DNA of 64,000 nucleotides from Ceratothoa steindachneri (GCA_963969495.1 OZ018333.1:15469239-15533238), one strand, 5' to 3'; shown: positions 10,137 to 21,606, counted from the first letter of the stretch. The notes: generated from the sequence alone by a model not told the origin. Made by a program: numbers and translations.

Positions 10137-12915
10137 ATGGCCTTTTCCACATGTCCTTTTGGCTCTCCCACAGTAGTCCACTGGAACTGCCGTGGTCTGC
10201 TAGCTAACTGGGAGAGCATCATCCTACTTTTATCACATAAGCCTTCCTGTCTCTGTTTACAGGAATTAATCCTACGAGGTCGCCAGGTCCCTCGGATCTC
10301 AGGCTACCTCCCTTTGTTTCTCAGCGACGTGGTGATTCCAACAGAGGTAGAGCTGCCATTCTGATACTCGACTCGGTCCCAAGTCGCATCCTCACACTAC
10401 ATACGGACATTCATGCAGTGGCTGTCCAGCTTTGCCTAAGACCGTCCTACTCGTGATTCTCTTTGTGAACTAATCCTTCAACTTCCTCGCCATTTTCTCA
10501 TCCTGGGGGACTAATAGTACAGATCCTGCTTGGGGGGACTGCTGCACGACGTTCCTAGCACTTACTTTGCTGTCACTTATCGATGAACTATTTTTCTTTC
10601 CATTTAACTCTGGCTCATCCACGTACCTTCACCCTTCCACCGGCACCTTTACTTGCCTTGATCTCCCTTATATCAGATGAGGCGCTGCCTGACTTCTCCT
10701 GGGCAGTTTCCCAGGACAGTTTGAGGCAGCGACCACTTCCCAGTCTCTCTCTCTCTATCCCCTCACCTTCTGAATCTGTCCATGGACAGAGATGGCACTT
10801 CTGTAGGGCTGACAGGGGTGGCTTTCAAGCTAATACGGTCTGCTTTCGGCTAGTGCATGATTTCCATATACGGTTGATGAGGCCCTGTCCTTCCTCAACT
10901 CTCTAATAATTTCTGCAGCTACTTCTTCAATTCCTAGGTCGTCAGGTGTGGTCCACCCCAAGGCCGTTCTGTGGTGGTCTCCGGCATGCAGCGAGGTGGT
11001 TCGTAGAAAGAAGCGCGCCGCACGCCAGTACTACCGAACCCGTCTTCCCCAGCATAGAGAAAAAATGAACCGATGCATCAAAGAGGCACGTCAGTCATCA
11101 TTTAGATCCTCTGCCTCCGGAGTTTGGCGCCGGGTTCGCGGCGTTGCTGGCAAGGTATTATCGCTGTGCCAGCCCATTATTAGGGAAGGCAATGCCTAGC
11201 TCTATGATGGATATGAGTTGATTGACAGGATCGCCAGGCACTTCTGGTCAATATCTAACCAGCCTGCACCTCACTGTTATCCTCCAGCTTTCCCTCTCAG
11301 ATCAGACTAGGACTATAACCGGTTATTTTCAATAACAGGGTTAATGAACTCCCTCGCCTCATGTCACCCAACTAGCCCTGGTTCTGACGGAATCCCATAC
11401 TGTCTGCTCAAACACCTACAAGTTTCTGCTCTGAGGGCACCTTTGCCACGGCATGGCGTACAACCACTGTCATGCCAGTCCTTAACTCGGATTTGGACCC
11501 CGCAGATGTTTTGTCATATCGTCCCATACCCATGACTTGCTGTCCCTGCAAGGTCATGGAGAAGATGATGGCGTCTCGTCTTTCCTTTACTGTCGAAACA
11601 TTGCTTCACCTTTATGGTGCCCTTCTCCCCAAACTCGACTTCGGGTGTGAGGTGTACACCTCAGCGTCTCCTTCTACCCTCCGACGTCTCGAACCCATAC
11701 AAAACTCCGCTCTGTGGATGGCTTCTGGAGCCTTCCGCTCCTCACCTGTCGCAAGCTTTTGGGCAGATTGTAACGTCCTTCCCCTAAGGGAGCGACGGAA
11801 CTTTCTAGCCACAAAGGCTCTCATAAGTTCCCAGAGACTCATCTCTACCCCTACTTTTTAAATAGTTACAGGTGACCCCTCACCTGAGGTCCATTGGTAC
11901 CTACCCAAAATATTATCCCCTCTCTTCACTGCCCTCCCCTTCCCCATTCCTCAAATCTACTGGATATCCTCCGCATGGATCCCACCCTGAATGCTGACCC
12001 GTGCAAGGATATACAACCACTTGCTGTCTCCTGGCAAATCCTTTACACCAGCTGAGGTTCTTCGTGGAAAGTTCCTTGGCCATACCTTTGTCCACTCTCA
12101 GAGCACGGCCATCTTTACAGATGGTTCCTGCTCTCAACTTAACCCATCGGGTGCCATCATCTCGGAGACGGTGCCCCGATACACCTCCTCCTTTTGCTTC
12201 CTCTCTGGGTGCTCATCTTATACTGTGGAACTCTATGCCTTGTGGGAAGCCGTTCTAATTACTCGTCTTCAAGCCTCCAATGAATTCGTAATATATTAGG
12301 ACTCTCAGAGTGCGATTTCTGCACTGTCCCTCTACTATTCTCCTCACCCTATTGTCAACTCTTGCACGAGGCCACTGTTTCCTCGCAAAAGTTGATCACC
12401 TTTTGCTGGGTTCCCTCACACGTAGGAGTACCTGGCAATGAGGCAGCCGATTGAGCTGTGCGGTTGGCCTCTGATCTAGCTCGTTCTGTTCCTATCCCTC
12501 ATACTGACCTTTTTCCTCACTTCAGAAAGCTAATGTCAACACAGTGGCTTGCCTTCTGGCAATCTCCACCTCTCACCAAGCTCCACCAGATTAAATCCAC
12601 CCTTGGGTACTGGGCATCCTCCTTCCATCATTCTCGCCATAAAGAAGTTTTGACCCGTCTCTGTCTTGGTCATACACCCCTAACTCACGGGTACCTTATG
12701 TCCCATGAGCCCCATTCCATTTGCAATACATGCCGAGTCAGGCTTACGGTCTCCGACTTTCTGGTAGCTCCGCCATCCATCGCCGCTTCTTCCCTTACTT
12801 ATCTCTTTACCCTCGCAGTGAACACCTAAAGATGATTCTGGCTGAAAGCCCCCATTTCTCGATAGATGCCATATACTCATTCCTGTCCGCTTCCTGTCTC
12901 AAATCCACGATCTAG
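10137..12915 (+). pseudogene. LINE J ORF2: endonuclease, RT remnants, RNase H
   Basis: The endonuclease begins with VVHWNCRGLLANW and CLQELIL (10168-10272). The RT block 1 remnant SPGSDGIPYCLLKHL lies at 11374-11418 and DVLSYRPIPMTCCPCKVMEKMM at 11506-11565. The next residues (LLPKLDFGCEVYTSA) already belong to the thumb, so the palm with the catalytic aspartates is deleted near 11590. RNase H follows: FTDGS (12116), YTVELYALWEAV (12221), and DSQSAISAL after a TAG at 12297, then WVPSHVGVPGNEAAD in a shifted frame. The C-terminal region has RLCLGHTPLTHGYLM and a CNTC zinc cluster remnant. Confidence 0.75.
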
Positions 12916-13048
12916 CCCTCCACAAATCGTTTCCATCACCTGTACACACCATCCATCAGTAACCTACACCCTTAAACCATTCTCTGAGATGGACGCCTTA
13001 GCATCGCTCTGCAGTCATAATCCTCTATCATAATAATAATAATAATGA

Positions 13049-13535
13049 TGGACACTGCTGTACTCTAACATTGAGTGTGGCTATACAAAGTCCTTGTATA
13101 TAGAGATTTAGGAAAAGATTGTTGACTAGGGCTGTAGGATAAGATTTGATATTTTTTTTGCATTTCATTCTGGTCCTTAATATTTTTTTTTAGGAATATA
13201 TATGTATATTAGGGAGGCGTCACAATAGGGGTGGAATTTCTAAATGAAATGATGCGGAACTCTCTATTCGTTTCCTTTTCCAACAGAAACAAAATGAGGG
13301 AAATTTATTTTTGATTGAACGATATCTTCATGTCGAGCAGTCCCCATACTTGTCTTCATTGATGGGAGAAATTGCATCATGTTACACAAATCAGTAATCA
13401 GTGCTTCGACTTCATCAGGCTTCCTTTCCTTGGTGTCGGATACATTTTCCGGTGCTCTTAGACAACATGCAGGAGGAATTGTTACTGGTCATCTGACTTT
13501 GTGTGAGGGTTCTTAATGAAATCCTGCATGTCAAG
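13049..13535. other. No recognised gene
   Basis: Non-coding sequence between LINE J and LINE H. I see no supported frame, RNA gene or inverted repeat. Confidence 0.45.
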
Positions 13536-14190
13536 GGGTGCAGCGATTTGCCATCCTGGTCACTGTGCTGACGGGACTCAGCACCCTGTCCGACCCCAGC
13601 TTAGCCTTCTCTCCTTCCTTCAGGCACTTGTTTCTCCCTGTTTCCTCACTTTTCATACAACTTTCTCTGGTCAGCCTCTAATTTCACAGGGTAGATGCTG
13701 AACTTCTTAGCCAACTATCCTGGATCAGGGCTGAGGGGGGAGGGGACAATGATCCCTCACCCCTGAGCTCCATTTTGGGATGGTGGGTTTTTAATAACCT
13801 GCTTTATCCCCACTCATATCTTCCTCACCTCCTCTTCCTTTCTATTTTTAAACACTATCCATTTTACGCTGTGCCTAAGGTGGAGCCGCCATGCTGAGGG
13901 ACTGCCAGGCCTGTACTCACTCTTCACAGAGCGGGCCACTGCGGGGGGGGGGGGTGATTAGCGTTTGCATCCTGTAATAAAAAAAGGGGTCACCATGCCC
14001 AATGATGAAAACTTTCACACAAAATCTCTCCCCATTTCCCCTTTAAGAACAACGGAGCCGCCCTCAGGCAGCTCTACAGAAAAAATGGAGGTCCCCCTCC
14101 CCCCCTGTGGTTTTCCAGGGGACCCTCTATAACTCTTCAACCGGAGAGGAGGCTTACTCCTCTCCAGTGCCTATAGATGCAGGGGAATTT
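13536..14190 (+). mobile_element. I-group LINE copy H, 5' UTR and start of ORF1
   Basis: This matches the 5' UTR of the full-length copy G: GGGGTGCAGCGATTTGCCAT, the AGCTTAGCCTTCTCTCCTTC box and the CACAACTTTCTCTGGTCAGCCTC region. The ORF1 start context CACCATGCCCAATGATGAAA follows at about 13990. It ends about 190 bp into ORF1, near 14190, and no 3' part of this copy is visible. Confidence 0.8.
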
Positions 14191-14807
14191 AACTATATTT
14201 AACATTCATTTCATTTGGCCTAAATACCGATGGTAAACAGAGAGAATATAGGTTTATTTTCTCTTCATCAATATTTTAGGGCTCAGAGATTGGAGCAGGT
14301 GTTAGTATTACTCTGGACCTTATGTAGGAGCTTTGATTACTCTTCCAAACCATATGTCCTTAAGCAGGTTTGCAATTTATTCCTTCTTCACCCCATTTGC
14401 AGAACTTGTGCACCCTATCAGCATCAATGCCTGCAGCATGACTGACAGTTGTAGTTCTACCGCCAGTCTTTTCACTTCATCTTTCTTTGCTAATTTACAC
14501 ATCTCCTTACTTTGTATGTTATAATTTCTTATTCTTCTTTGGTGACAATTATCTGGCAATAGTTGTGGGGTCTTGCCCTCAATGGTCATTATGATAAACT
14601 CTTGCAAAAGTTAATCAATAATAAGCTTTTACAAGATTTGGAAAGTCTTTTAGGTAGATGTGGCAAGAGAAGGTTGAATGAGACTCAAATTTTCCTCTTT
14701 TTTTTTCTTAGGGTTATTTGTAAATTAAAAAGGAAGCTTGCAAAATAATATCAAAAGGTAAAAGACTGTGGTATCTGAAACATATTTATACAGCAGAATC
14801 TTTTCAG
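14191..14807. other. Intron or upstream sequence with one unrecognised ORF
   Basis: Probably non-coding sequence upstream of zinc-finger exon 1. A 76-codon frame on the minus strand (14377-14607) is rich in charged residues and has protein-like composition, but I recognise no family in it. Confidence 0.35.
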
Positions 14808-14905
14808 ACTATATAGAAATATCTACAAAAATTTTTAAGGCAAATTTGGATATAAACATGACTAATAAAAATATATTTGTTGATGAAATATTGGATAATA
14901 AAAAG
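14808..14905 (+). CDS. Zinc-finger gene, putative exon 1 (start codon exon)
   Basis: TTTTCAG precedes 14808 and AAG|GTGAGT follows 14905, a strong donor. The ATG at 14858 (context AAAC-ATG-A) begins 16 codons, MTNKNIFVDEILDNKK, ending exactly in phase 0. That phase matches the next exon at 20784. Bases 14808-14857 would be 5' UTR; the frame upstream of the ATG is also open, so an earlier start on another exon cannot be ruled out. Linking to exon 2 is an inference from phase, strand and order. No transcript evidence is available. The reading is short and could be chance. Confidence 0.5.
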
Positions 14906-15204
14906 GTGAGTTACTTGTAATTCTTCAGATATTTACTGTGTTTTAAGACAGGCTGACTTATTTCATAGTTAAGTTGCCTCTGGCTAAGGTCCATTCCTTA
15001 GACTGGGAGCCTCAATGAACTCTGCCAACAGGATAGGGTTCTCCCATAGAACCAGCTCTCCTTCATATGTATTGGTTTTTCCTGTATTTTTTTTTCATTC
15101 TGACTACAAGGAGATAAGTCTTTGTCCGGTCAAGCCAATACAATATTTGGTTGCATTTAGTTTGGTAGTAACAACACCAGAGACTTGCCACTTTGACTCA
15201 TGTA

Positions 15205-15745
15205 TAACATGATACAGTGACTTATTCCCAAGTAGGCAGTCGCCAATGGGCAGGGTTGGCGAAAAACCCCAATGAAACCCAGGTTTTTTAAAAAACCTAG
15301 ATTTGTTCAAATCTTGGGTTTTTTCAAAAAACAAATGTTACAAGCATTAAAATAACGTAGAAGAAAAATAGCCATCTCTATTTTTATATAATATTAATAA
15401 TTACTTAGTTTAAGAATAGATCACATTTACAGATCACTGATCGAGAATTTGGGGTACCCATGTCCCATGATAGCCATAACCTGTAGAAGGAGAGATGAAT
15501 TATGAGTCAGTATCAGAGAAATAACCTTAATTTGATATATATTTGTTTAAATAAAATATAAATATGAATTTTGAATAAAATAATAAGTGGCATTCATTTC
15601 TTTAGAAAAAAATGTAATTTAAAAAAAAAAAAACCCTGGGTTTTTCAAATTTCACTTGAAAAGGCCCAAAAAAATGGGAATAAATCCAGGTTGTTTTTTT
15701 TATTTGCCCACCCTGTCAGATGGACTCATAAAATATTAAAATTCA
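15205..15745 (+). mobile_element. I-group LINE 3'-end fragment, split by a MITE
   Basis: GTGACTTATTCCCAAGTAGGCAGTCGCCA (15217-15245) is the 3'-terminal stem region of the A-G family (compare GCGACTTATGCCCAAGTGGGCA). It continues after the MITE as CAGATGGACTCATAAAAT (15717 onward). Only the 3' extremity is present. Confidence 0.6.
15251..15715. mobile_element. hAT-type MITE, copy 1 (465 bp)
   Basis: It begins CAGGGTTGGCGAAAAA and ends TTTGCCCACCCTG, so the termini are inverted and carry the CAGGG signature of hAT elements. No coding capacity is seen. A sibling in opposite orientation lies at 44893-45308; they share a segment reading TTTTTCAAATTTCACTTGAAAA and GAGTCAGTATCAGAGAAATA. Flanks CCAATGGG/TCAGATGG are compatible with a mutated 8-bp duplication of the LINE sequence CCAGATGG. 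Confidence 0.8.
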
Positions 15746-16380
15746 TGTATAATATGACTGTTTCTTATAGATTGATATCTAATGCAATTGCATTAAAGAG
15801 GTGATGTGGACCCAGAGATCGTAGGCTCTGCTGTGTCACGTGTGTGGGTAATGGATGCCTAGTTATAGGGATGTGACATTACTAAAGGTATTTCTGTATA
15901 TTATATTCTTTGAGGTTAGGGGATCTTTCTAGGAAGGTGCTAATGGTCTTGCCTATAATGCTATATTTGTAGCTTTGATTACATATATTATTGATGAATT
16001 TTATTTGTTGGGCACATTTCAAAATAGTGTTTTCTAGGCACTTTTTTGTTTTAGGTTCCAAGTAGTTTAATGGGGTGCTGGAAATGAATAGGGTTTTTAT
16101 TTCTCTTGTAGTGTGGTGTAATTGGGGGCTGTATGTAAGTCTGTGTGCCCAGACATTAGAGGTATTAATCAAATGCAGGATAAATTTATTGCTATGGAAT
16201 GTGGTTCCTGTGAGTGCTTTGTGCATCTTCATTTTGGGTTTGCTTTTTTTTTTCAATACGTTGTTAGGTTAGAAAGCTAGTTATGTACCCAGTTGTAGTG
16301 GATGGTCCTGGTAACCACCTGAAGAAATGTCCTCTCACTTACTCATGAGACCCTGTCAGATTGGAAGGAGGCTCAAGGGA
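15746..16380. other. Region with an unrecognised minus-strand ORF
   Basis: A 124-codon frame lies on the minus strand at 15882-16256, rich in Lys, Ile, Asn and Thr, with the stretch PKMKMHKALTGTTFHSNKF. I recognise no domain. It could be a decayed mobile-element protein or a chance frame in AT-rich DNA. Nothing else is supported here. Confidence 0.3.
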
Positions 16381-16831
16381 ACCACATCTAGAGTACTGTA
16401 TACAGGCATGGTCCCCACATTTTAGACACGATATTAACCTTCTCGAGTCAGTGCAACGGAGGACAACAAAGATTATTCCTTCCCTGAGGCACCTTGAATA
16501 TATAGATAGACTGAGGGTATTAAATATGTTCTCATTCGAAAGGAGGTGTGTGAGAGGGGATATGATTGAGCTCTTTAAAATTTTTTCCGGGATAGATAAA
16601 TTGGATGTTAGCAAGTTTTTTGAGTTAGATGATGGAAATCGGACTAGAGGTCACAACTTGAAAATTAAAAAGCAAGGGTGTAGGTTGGATTTAAGAAAAT
16701 ATTTTTTCACCAATAGAGTGGTAGACTTCTGGAACAAATTGCCGCAGAGGGTAGTAGGTAGTCCAAATCTAAATGTATTTAAGAGTAGGTTGGATGAGTT
16801 TATGGGAAGGGAAGGTTGTGATGGTTCCTAA
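16381..16831 (+). pseudogene. CR1 RT C-terminal fragment (copy 4)
   Basis: One hundred and fifty codons, open from HLEYCIQAWSPHF to the TAA at 16829, with the same thumb and C-terminal blocks as copy 1 (VQRRTTKIIPSLRHLE, FTNRVVDFWNKLPQRV, SPNLNVFKSRLDEFMG). The palm and catalytic FADD are missing because of 5' truncation, so it is non-functional despite an unbroken frame. The frame runs upstream into unrelated flanking DNA (MEGGSRE), which is not part of the element. Confidence 0.82.
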
Positions 16832-17166
16832 GTTTTGTATATATTAATATTGTTTGTATATATCTATAGCTGCATGATTTAGTTCTTGACAAGCCTTGAT
16901 TGGTGATACCCTTGTTTCTGGATGCAATCCTCTGGATGTAGTTTTCCTGGGAGTTTGGGTGCCTTAAAAAAGAGGCCGTTTGACTCGGATGACCTATGAT
17001 GAGCCCTTGTGGCTTTTGTCATCTGTTATATTATATTGTGGGGGACTTTGATTTTGTCTTCCCCTGGTGATGGTGCTTTTTGTGGGTGGGTTTTGACGGA
17101 GGCGGATGACCTTTGATAGGCCCTTGTGGCTTTTGTCATCCGTGTAATTATGTTATGTTATGTTAG
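16381..17166 (+). mobile_element. CR1-like LINE copy 4, 5'-truncated
   Basis: Nearly identical to 411-1200 of the window (about nine differences by eye). It starts abruptly at CCACATCTAGAGTACTG, as expected of incomplete reverse transcription, and ends with both stem-loops (the second at 17103-17142) and a (TTATG)n tail. In its first hairpin one arm has a mismatch (GTCATCTG). Confidence 0.88.
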
Positions 17167-17202
17167 ATACTTTTTCTGCTTATTATGTATATTATATACA
17201 TA

Positions 17203-18156
17203 TAAAGAGTCTTTCAATAAGGTCGCTCTATTTTTAAATGTAAATAAAGCAAGTTGTGTGTGATATATGCACTCAATTTATTTTAAATTTGAAAGTACAT
17301 TTTATGGCATTAAGTGTGGAATTTGACATCATTCAAATGTCTGCTGCGGCTTCATTTGGTAGAACATATTTGGGAGGCCTAATTTTTGATGACTTTGTCG
17401 CATAAATCTGGCTTAATTTGCAGGATGGTGTTCGTTATGTTGACTTTGAAGTCATCAACTGTTTGCGGATTATTTGCATAGACCTGCAGTTTAAGGTAGC
17501 CCCAAAGAAAGTAGTCTAATGGCGTTAAATTGCATGATCTCAGTGGCCAGTTGACATCGCTGCCGTGCAAGATGAACCTGCCTTGAAATCGCTGGTGCTA
17601 AATATCTATCATAGCATGCACAGTGTGGCACATAGCAGTGTCCTGTTGGAATCACATGTCGTCAGTATCCATATCAGTCATATAATCTAGTGGAGGCCAC
17701 AAGAAGTTGCTTATTATCGATCTGTAGGTCTCGCCATTGACGGTTATGGCAATCCCATCTTCATTCTCAAAAAATACGGACCGATGATTCCATTAGACAA
17801 AAAATCCGTACCAAACAGTGACTTTGTTGATATGCAATTGGTGCTGGTGTATCTCATGTGGATTGTTTTCATCCCAAATCCAAAAATTTTGCTTGTTCAC
17901 AAATCCATTCATCCAAAAATGGGCCTCATCGCTGAAGAGGATAGAAACCACATAATATGCGGAACGTTTGTCGAACGAAGCACTGAGTTTGATAATAACA
18001 TTTGATGATTTGCACACTCTGTTCAATGCTATAACCTTCCATCGTGACTTGCCAAGTACTACTAAACAGTTCACAGTGAGGTTGCAAGATGTCGCTTTAA
18101 CAAGATGGCCACTATCGCCTGACAAAGCTCGAGCATCCTTGTTAAAAGACCCTTTA
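17203..18156 (-). mobile_element. mariner-like transposon, internally deleted (~950 bp)
   Basis: The ends are inverted: ATAAAGAGTCTTTCAATAAG at 17202 and, reading in from 18157 on the minus strand, ATAAAGGGTCTTTTAACAAG. Both are flanked by TA. This fits the TA target rule of Tc1/mariner elements. The transposase runs on the minus strand. Confidence 0.8.
17290..18156 (-). pseudogene. mariner-like transposase remnant (DD41D spacing)
   Basis: The minus strand encodes an HTH remnant (MEGYSIEQSVQIIKCYY), then after an internal deletion the catalytic domain: LFSDEAHFWMNGFVNKQN (first Asp), FQQDTAMCHTVHA (second Asp), and PRSCxLTPLDYFLWGYLK-type block (third Asp in LTPLDY). I count 41 residues between the second and third Asp, as in rosa-type mariner-like elements. 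The frame is broken by at least three stops (for example TGA just before FQQD and a TAG 14 codons after its Asp). The enzyme would cut and paste the element at TA sites; this copy cannot. Confidence 0.75.
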
Positions 18157-18329
18157 TATCCATCACCCAATCCTATCTGTAAATATATATAATATATAAT
18201 TTCTAACCATGCAATATATGAAAAATGCTCAAATAAAGCAAATATTGGAAAAAAAATATGAAACAATAACACAAATACATGTACAACTAAAGTAGATATA
18301 TATTAGTAATAAATTCCAAGTAGATATAT

Positions 18330-18334
<5 letters not shown>

Positions 18335-18411
<77 letters not shown>
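18335..18411. repeat. (AT)n microsatellite
   Basis: About 38 uninterrupted AT dinucleotides within the presumed intron 1 of the zinc-finger gene. Likely length-polymorphic. Confidence 0.95.
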
Positions 18412-18416
<5 letters not shown>

Positions 18417-20783
18417 ACAAACCTTTCTATACAGCACCTATTATATATGCTCCCCCTCCCCCCCCCCATGATCGATCAGTCAGCACAAAAACCTTTAATC
18501 GAGCCATTTCTTTATTAATGGTCCTAAGTTGCCCTAGGAGGGGTTTTTCCTCACTCTTGCTGAGTGTGGAGTGGGGTAAAAGGGCACAGTCTCATCGTCA
18601 CTCTCTCCTCTTCTCTCATGAGGAAAACCAGGAACATGGATGTCTGGTGTCTTAAAATTGTACCACACACCAATGGGCTACAACTCCACACCTCCTGACT
18701 CTTTCCTCCTCCTCACTTTAAAAAGGAGGCCTTGGGACCTTGGGAGCTGAAAAGGGGGAAAAATTACCCCCTGCTTGCTTTCTCAAGGGTGTTACATATC
18801 CCCCCTCGGTAGCTCATATACAAACATTCTACACACAAACAACCATTTCTTGTACATACACATACCTAACCCTGTGTTCCAACTATACTTCCTTTTCTAC
18901 ACACTTATGAAAATTTCATATAAGTCTTTACTATTTCTCTCACTTCACTCACAATGTCCTTTAAAATATTAATCCTAGAAGGAAAAATTACTCTTTGGCA
19001 AAAGACGGGTCCCAGCACTGCTTCTAGGCAGCTTTGTCCTACATCCTTCACCAAAACCTGAAATTATAGGTGGGCATTAGAGTGGGCACAAGTGAGTTGA
19101 GGCAAATAACAAACTACTACCATACAGTGTGAGCTGAGCACTTTATTTTTTGTTTTTAAGGGAGTGGAGTATTTAAATTGCTGATGTGCATGTATTTGGT
19201 TTACTCTAGTTTGTGGGTTGTGAAGAAGGTGAGACAGTAATTAAGTCACGTAGTAGCCTTTTTCAAGTCTTCTGATTTAGCATGATGCATTGTACTATGC
19301 TTGGGTGTGATTTAATTGTTGGGTTAGGATGATGTCATTGACATATCTGTAGAGTTTGGTGTTTGAATTGCATAAGGATGTCTAAGAGGATAAGGATAGT
19401 AATGGTAGGTTGCAATCCGTCAGGGAATATTTGTGGTTATCATTCTCTAAGAGAAGTTATTGGCCCATTTTTTGTGGTAAGAATCACCATACATCTATCC
19501 TCTCTCTCTCTCTCTCTCTCTCTTATAGGTAAATTCCTCATGAGGTCTTGTACATACACAAGAAGTTTGGCTTATCTTTTTGCTTTGCCAATAAACTTAA
19601 AGAGCCTATGGTTTTTTTCTAAAAAATATATTGTTTCCTGTGTGAGCTTGAAGTTTATGAAGAGCAAGGAAAAAGCTAAGTAAGGTATGATAAATTTTAT
19701 ATAGTAGCTCCCTGAATAATTGGAAAGTTTCAACAAAGATAAAAAAGTTGAGAGAAACAGTGAGTATAGGTTTGTTTGTGGCTCTGTAGGGAAAATCAGG
19801 AGTTGTTACTGATTTTGAATATGATACACAATTCCTTTCAAGTTATGTTTCTCACACCCACTCTTTTCCCATCTCCACTTTGAGTAGCTCCCAAACCAAA
19901 CCCACCATCCATTTTATCCAATTACCTAGTCCAACCTGGCCCTCCTGACTTCTTGATGTATTGCAAGTCATTTTCACAATGTCCCCCTCAAGAGTGTCTG
20001 AAAATATATCCTTCAATCACTTGGTCTTTGTTCCAATAAATAATAACAAATAATACACAATCAACTTCTAGTATGATAGGATAGTGACATGTTGAGTGTT
20101 CTATATTTTTATTTGATGGTGCAAAATAGCCTCTGAAATTTTTGATTCATGCTTAAATCTATGGTGCTTGTAAGGCACTAGCCAAACGGCTTACATCAGC
20201 TTTCATTCTGAAAAATATATTAAAAATTAGAACACTTACAAGAAAGAAAAACTAAAGAGTTCAATTTCTGCGATAGTAGATTACTATTGAATAATGTAAA
20301 TTATGAAGCATACTAGAAGATTGTTAGTTAGAAGGCTTTTAAATTTGCAAGGAACTTCCATAGAAAGAAGTAGAAAGAATTGTACAAAGAACAATATGGT
20401 TAAAGAAGTAAATATTGTATCTTAAAGGATACAATAAACCCTTTGATGTGAAAATGTCAGGCTGAGCTGGGGTCTGTATTAGATAAGATATATGAGAGAG
20501 AAAAAGTATGGTTTCATAATTATCTATATCTACATTTTATTTATATTTTGATATTTATACATACCAATATAATTCCTCTATAAATAGCTTTAGATTTCTA
20601 AAAAAAAATTATGGGGAAAAATATTTTTCTATTTTGATGATAGTTGTGGAGAAAGCATTAAAATAAGATTTTGAAGATCCAATGATATGGATGTTGAAAT
20701 GATGTGACTTAAAATATTAAATTATACTTCATTATTCATTTAGTAAAGTTTTAAATATCCAAAGCCTTTTATATATCTTTAAG
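18412..20783. other. Presumed intron sequence, no recognised gene
   Basis: Non-coding between presumed exons 1 and 2 of the zinc-finger gene. It contains a C-run at 18453-18467, a (TC)n tract at 19501-19523 and AT-rich sequence. A minus-strand stretch near 19370 reads YRYVNDII, faintly like a Penelope RT, but is too short to call. Confidence 0.4.
19501..19523. repeat. (TC)n microsatellite
   Basis: Eleven TC units followed by TTATAGG. No association with a coding exon could be shown. Confidence 0.9.
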
Positions 20784-20927
20784 GATGATTGCAAAGTAAT
20801 CCCAGTTCAGAAGATCAAAGAAGAATTTTTTGAATCGTATGATGCAACAGAGACAGGATTTATTAGTCATGAACAAGCAGTTGATGGTTGTAATGAAATG
20901 ATATCACAAGATTGGTCAATAAAAGAG
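20784..20927 (+). CDS. Zinc-finger gene, putative exon 2
   Basis: The acceptor TATATATCTTTAAG precedes 20784 and AAAGAG|GTAATT follows 20927. The 144 nt give 48 codons in phase 0 without a stop: it opens DDCKVIPVQKIKEEFFESYD and ends CNEMISQDWSIKE. The composition is acidic, without fingers, and looks like a linker or N-terminal region of a regulatory zinc-finger protein. The following exon begins EM..DILMKEEIKEE in the same phase. Both strand and phase agree with exons 1, 3 and 4. Assignment to one gene is an inference. Confidence 0.6.
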
Positions 20928-21049
20928 GTAATTATATCAATTCTTTTTTTTATTGCATGGTTATTGATCATCAAGAATAAATATCAGCTCTATTTGAATC
21001 TTCACTGGATTGCTCCATTCAGTTTCTGGGTATCAATAATATTTTGACT

Positions 21050-21135
21050 CCGGGGATGGACAGGGCCACTGCCAGTTCAGTATGCGACAAAGCCAAGATA
21101 GGCACATCCGGCCCTGGTACTTCTCCGGGAATGTA
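21050..21135 (+). mobile_element. Small I-group LINE ORF1 fragment
   Basis: GACAAAGCCAAGATAGGCAC followed by ATCCGGCCCTGGTACTTCTC matches the ORF1 segment of copy G at about 55072-55125 (CGACCAAGCCAAGATCGGCA). Only about 85 bp is present, between exons 2 and 3a. Confidence 0.65.
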
Positions 21136-21157
21136 AGAATTTAACGTATCTTTTCAG

Positions 21158-21606
21158 GTAGTTCTTTTGGTCCTAATTAATCAATTAAATCCCAGTTAAT
21201 CAAATATTCTACATGATCTTACCTAGGAATGTATTTTTATTTAGGAAATGTTTGGAGATATTTTAATGAAAGAAGAGATTAAGGAAGAAGATCTGGAAGA
21301 TGAAAGTCCTCTCCCTGATCAAGAGGAAGAGAGACTCGATTCTAAAGAGGGAAATTCAGCAAATGCCACTTGTGAACCAGTGGTACAAAACTGCCTTGAA
21401 GAAAAGGTAAATTTTCCTATTTTAATTTGTAGTACCAAGTTTAATAATAAATTTTGATGCAATGAACAGAAATGTGGCTAAATTTTATGACACTTGCCAA
21501 GGACAATAATATAAAATGGTAAATTATATCATGTTATCTATTTTCAACTTAGAGAATAATCCTGCAAGAGTGTACAGTCAGGACAATAATAATCAGCGAA
21601 AAAAAA
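21158..21606 (+). repeat. Segmental duplication unit 1, left part (with exon 3a)
   Basis: Exon 3a with about 85 bp of upstream and 200 bp of downstream intron matches 43706-44160 closely. Both share GTAGTTCTTTTGGTC upstream, TTTGATGCAATGAACAGAAA and GACACTTGCCAAGGACAATA downstream. The unit is interrupted at 21607 by a hAT element and resumes at 24416-24510. Confidence 0.88.
21245..21406 (+). CDS. Zinc-finger gene, exon 3a (acidic linker)
   Basis: TTTATTTAG precedes 21245 and GAAAAG|GTAAAT follows 21406; 162 nt, 54 codons, phase 0 at both ends. The peptide carries KEEIKEEDLEDESPLP and DQEEERLDSKE and is strongly acidic, as in linkers between an N-terminal region and C2H2 fingers. No finger lies in it. 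Exon 3b (43805-43966) has the same length and phase and differs at 7 of 54 residues by my count. Either or both could be joined to exon 4 without changing frame. A frame continuing past the donor to 21457 is intronic. Confidence 0.65.

Larger units (their letters stand above)
8985..13048 (+). mobile_element. I-group LINE relic J (5'-truncated, decayed)
   Basis: A LINE with a gag-like ORF1 and an endonuclease-RT-RNase H ORF2, distinct from the 34-62 kb family in both proteins. It begins inside ORF1, just after the CR1 copy 3 tail, and ends with an (ATA)n tail at about 13028-13048. The RT core has been removed by an internal deletion near 11590. Confidence 0.72.

Noticed and set aside
18229..18469. 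Minus-strand frames of repeated Tyr-Ile
   Set aside because: They are translations of the (AT)n microsatellite.
19300..19420. Minus-strand YRYVNDII resembling a Penelope-like RT motif
   Set aside because: Only about eight residues match, there are stops around it and no second motif is visible.
21407..21457. Continuation of exon 3a reading frame past the donor
   Set aside because: The GTAAAT donor and the same arrangement in unit 2 indicate intron; the extra residues have no support.
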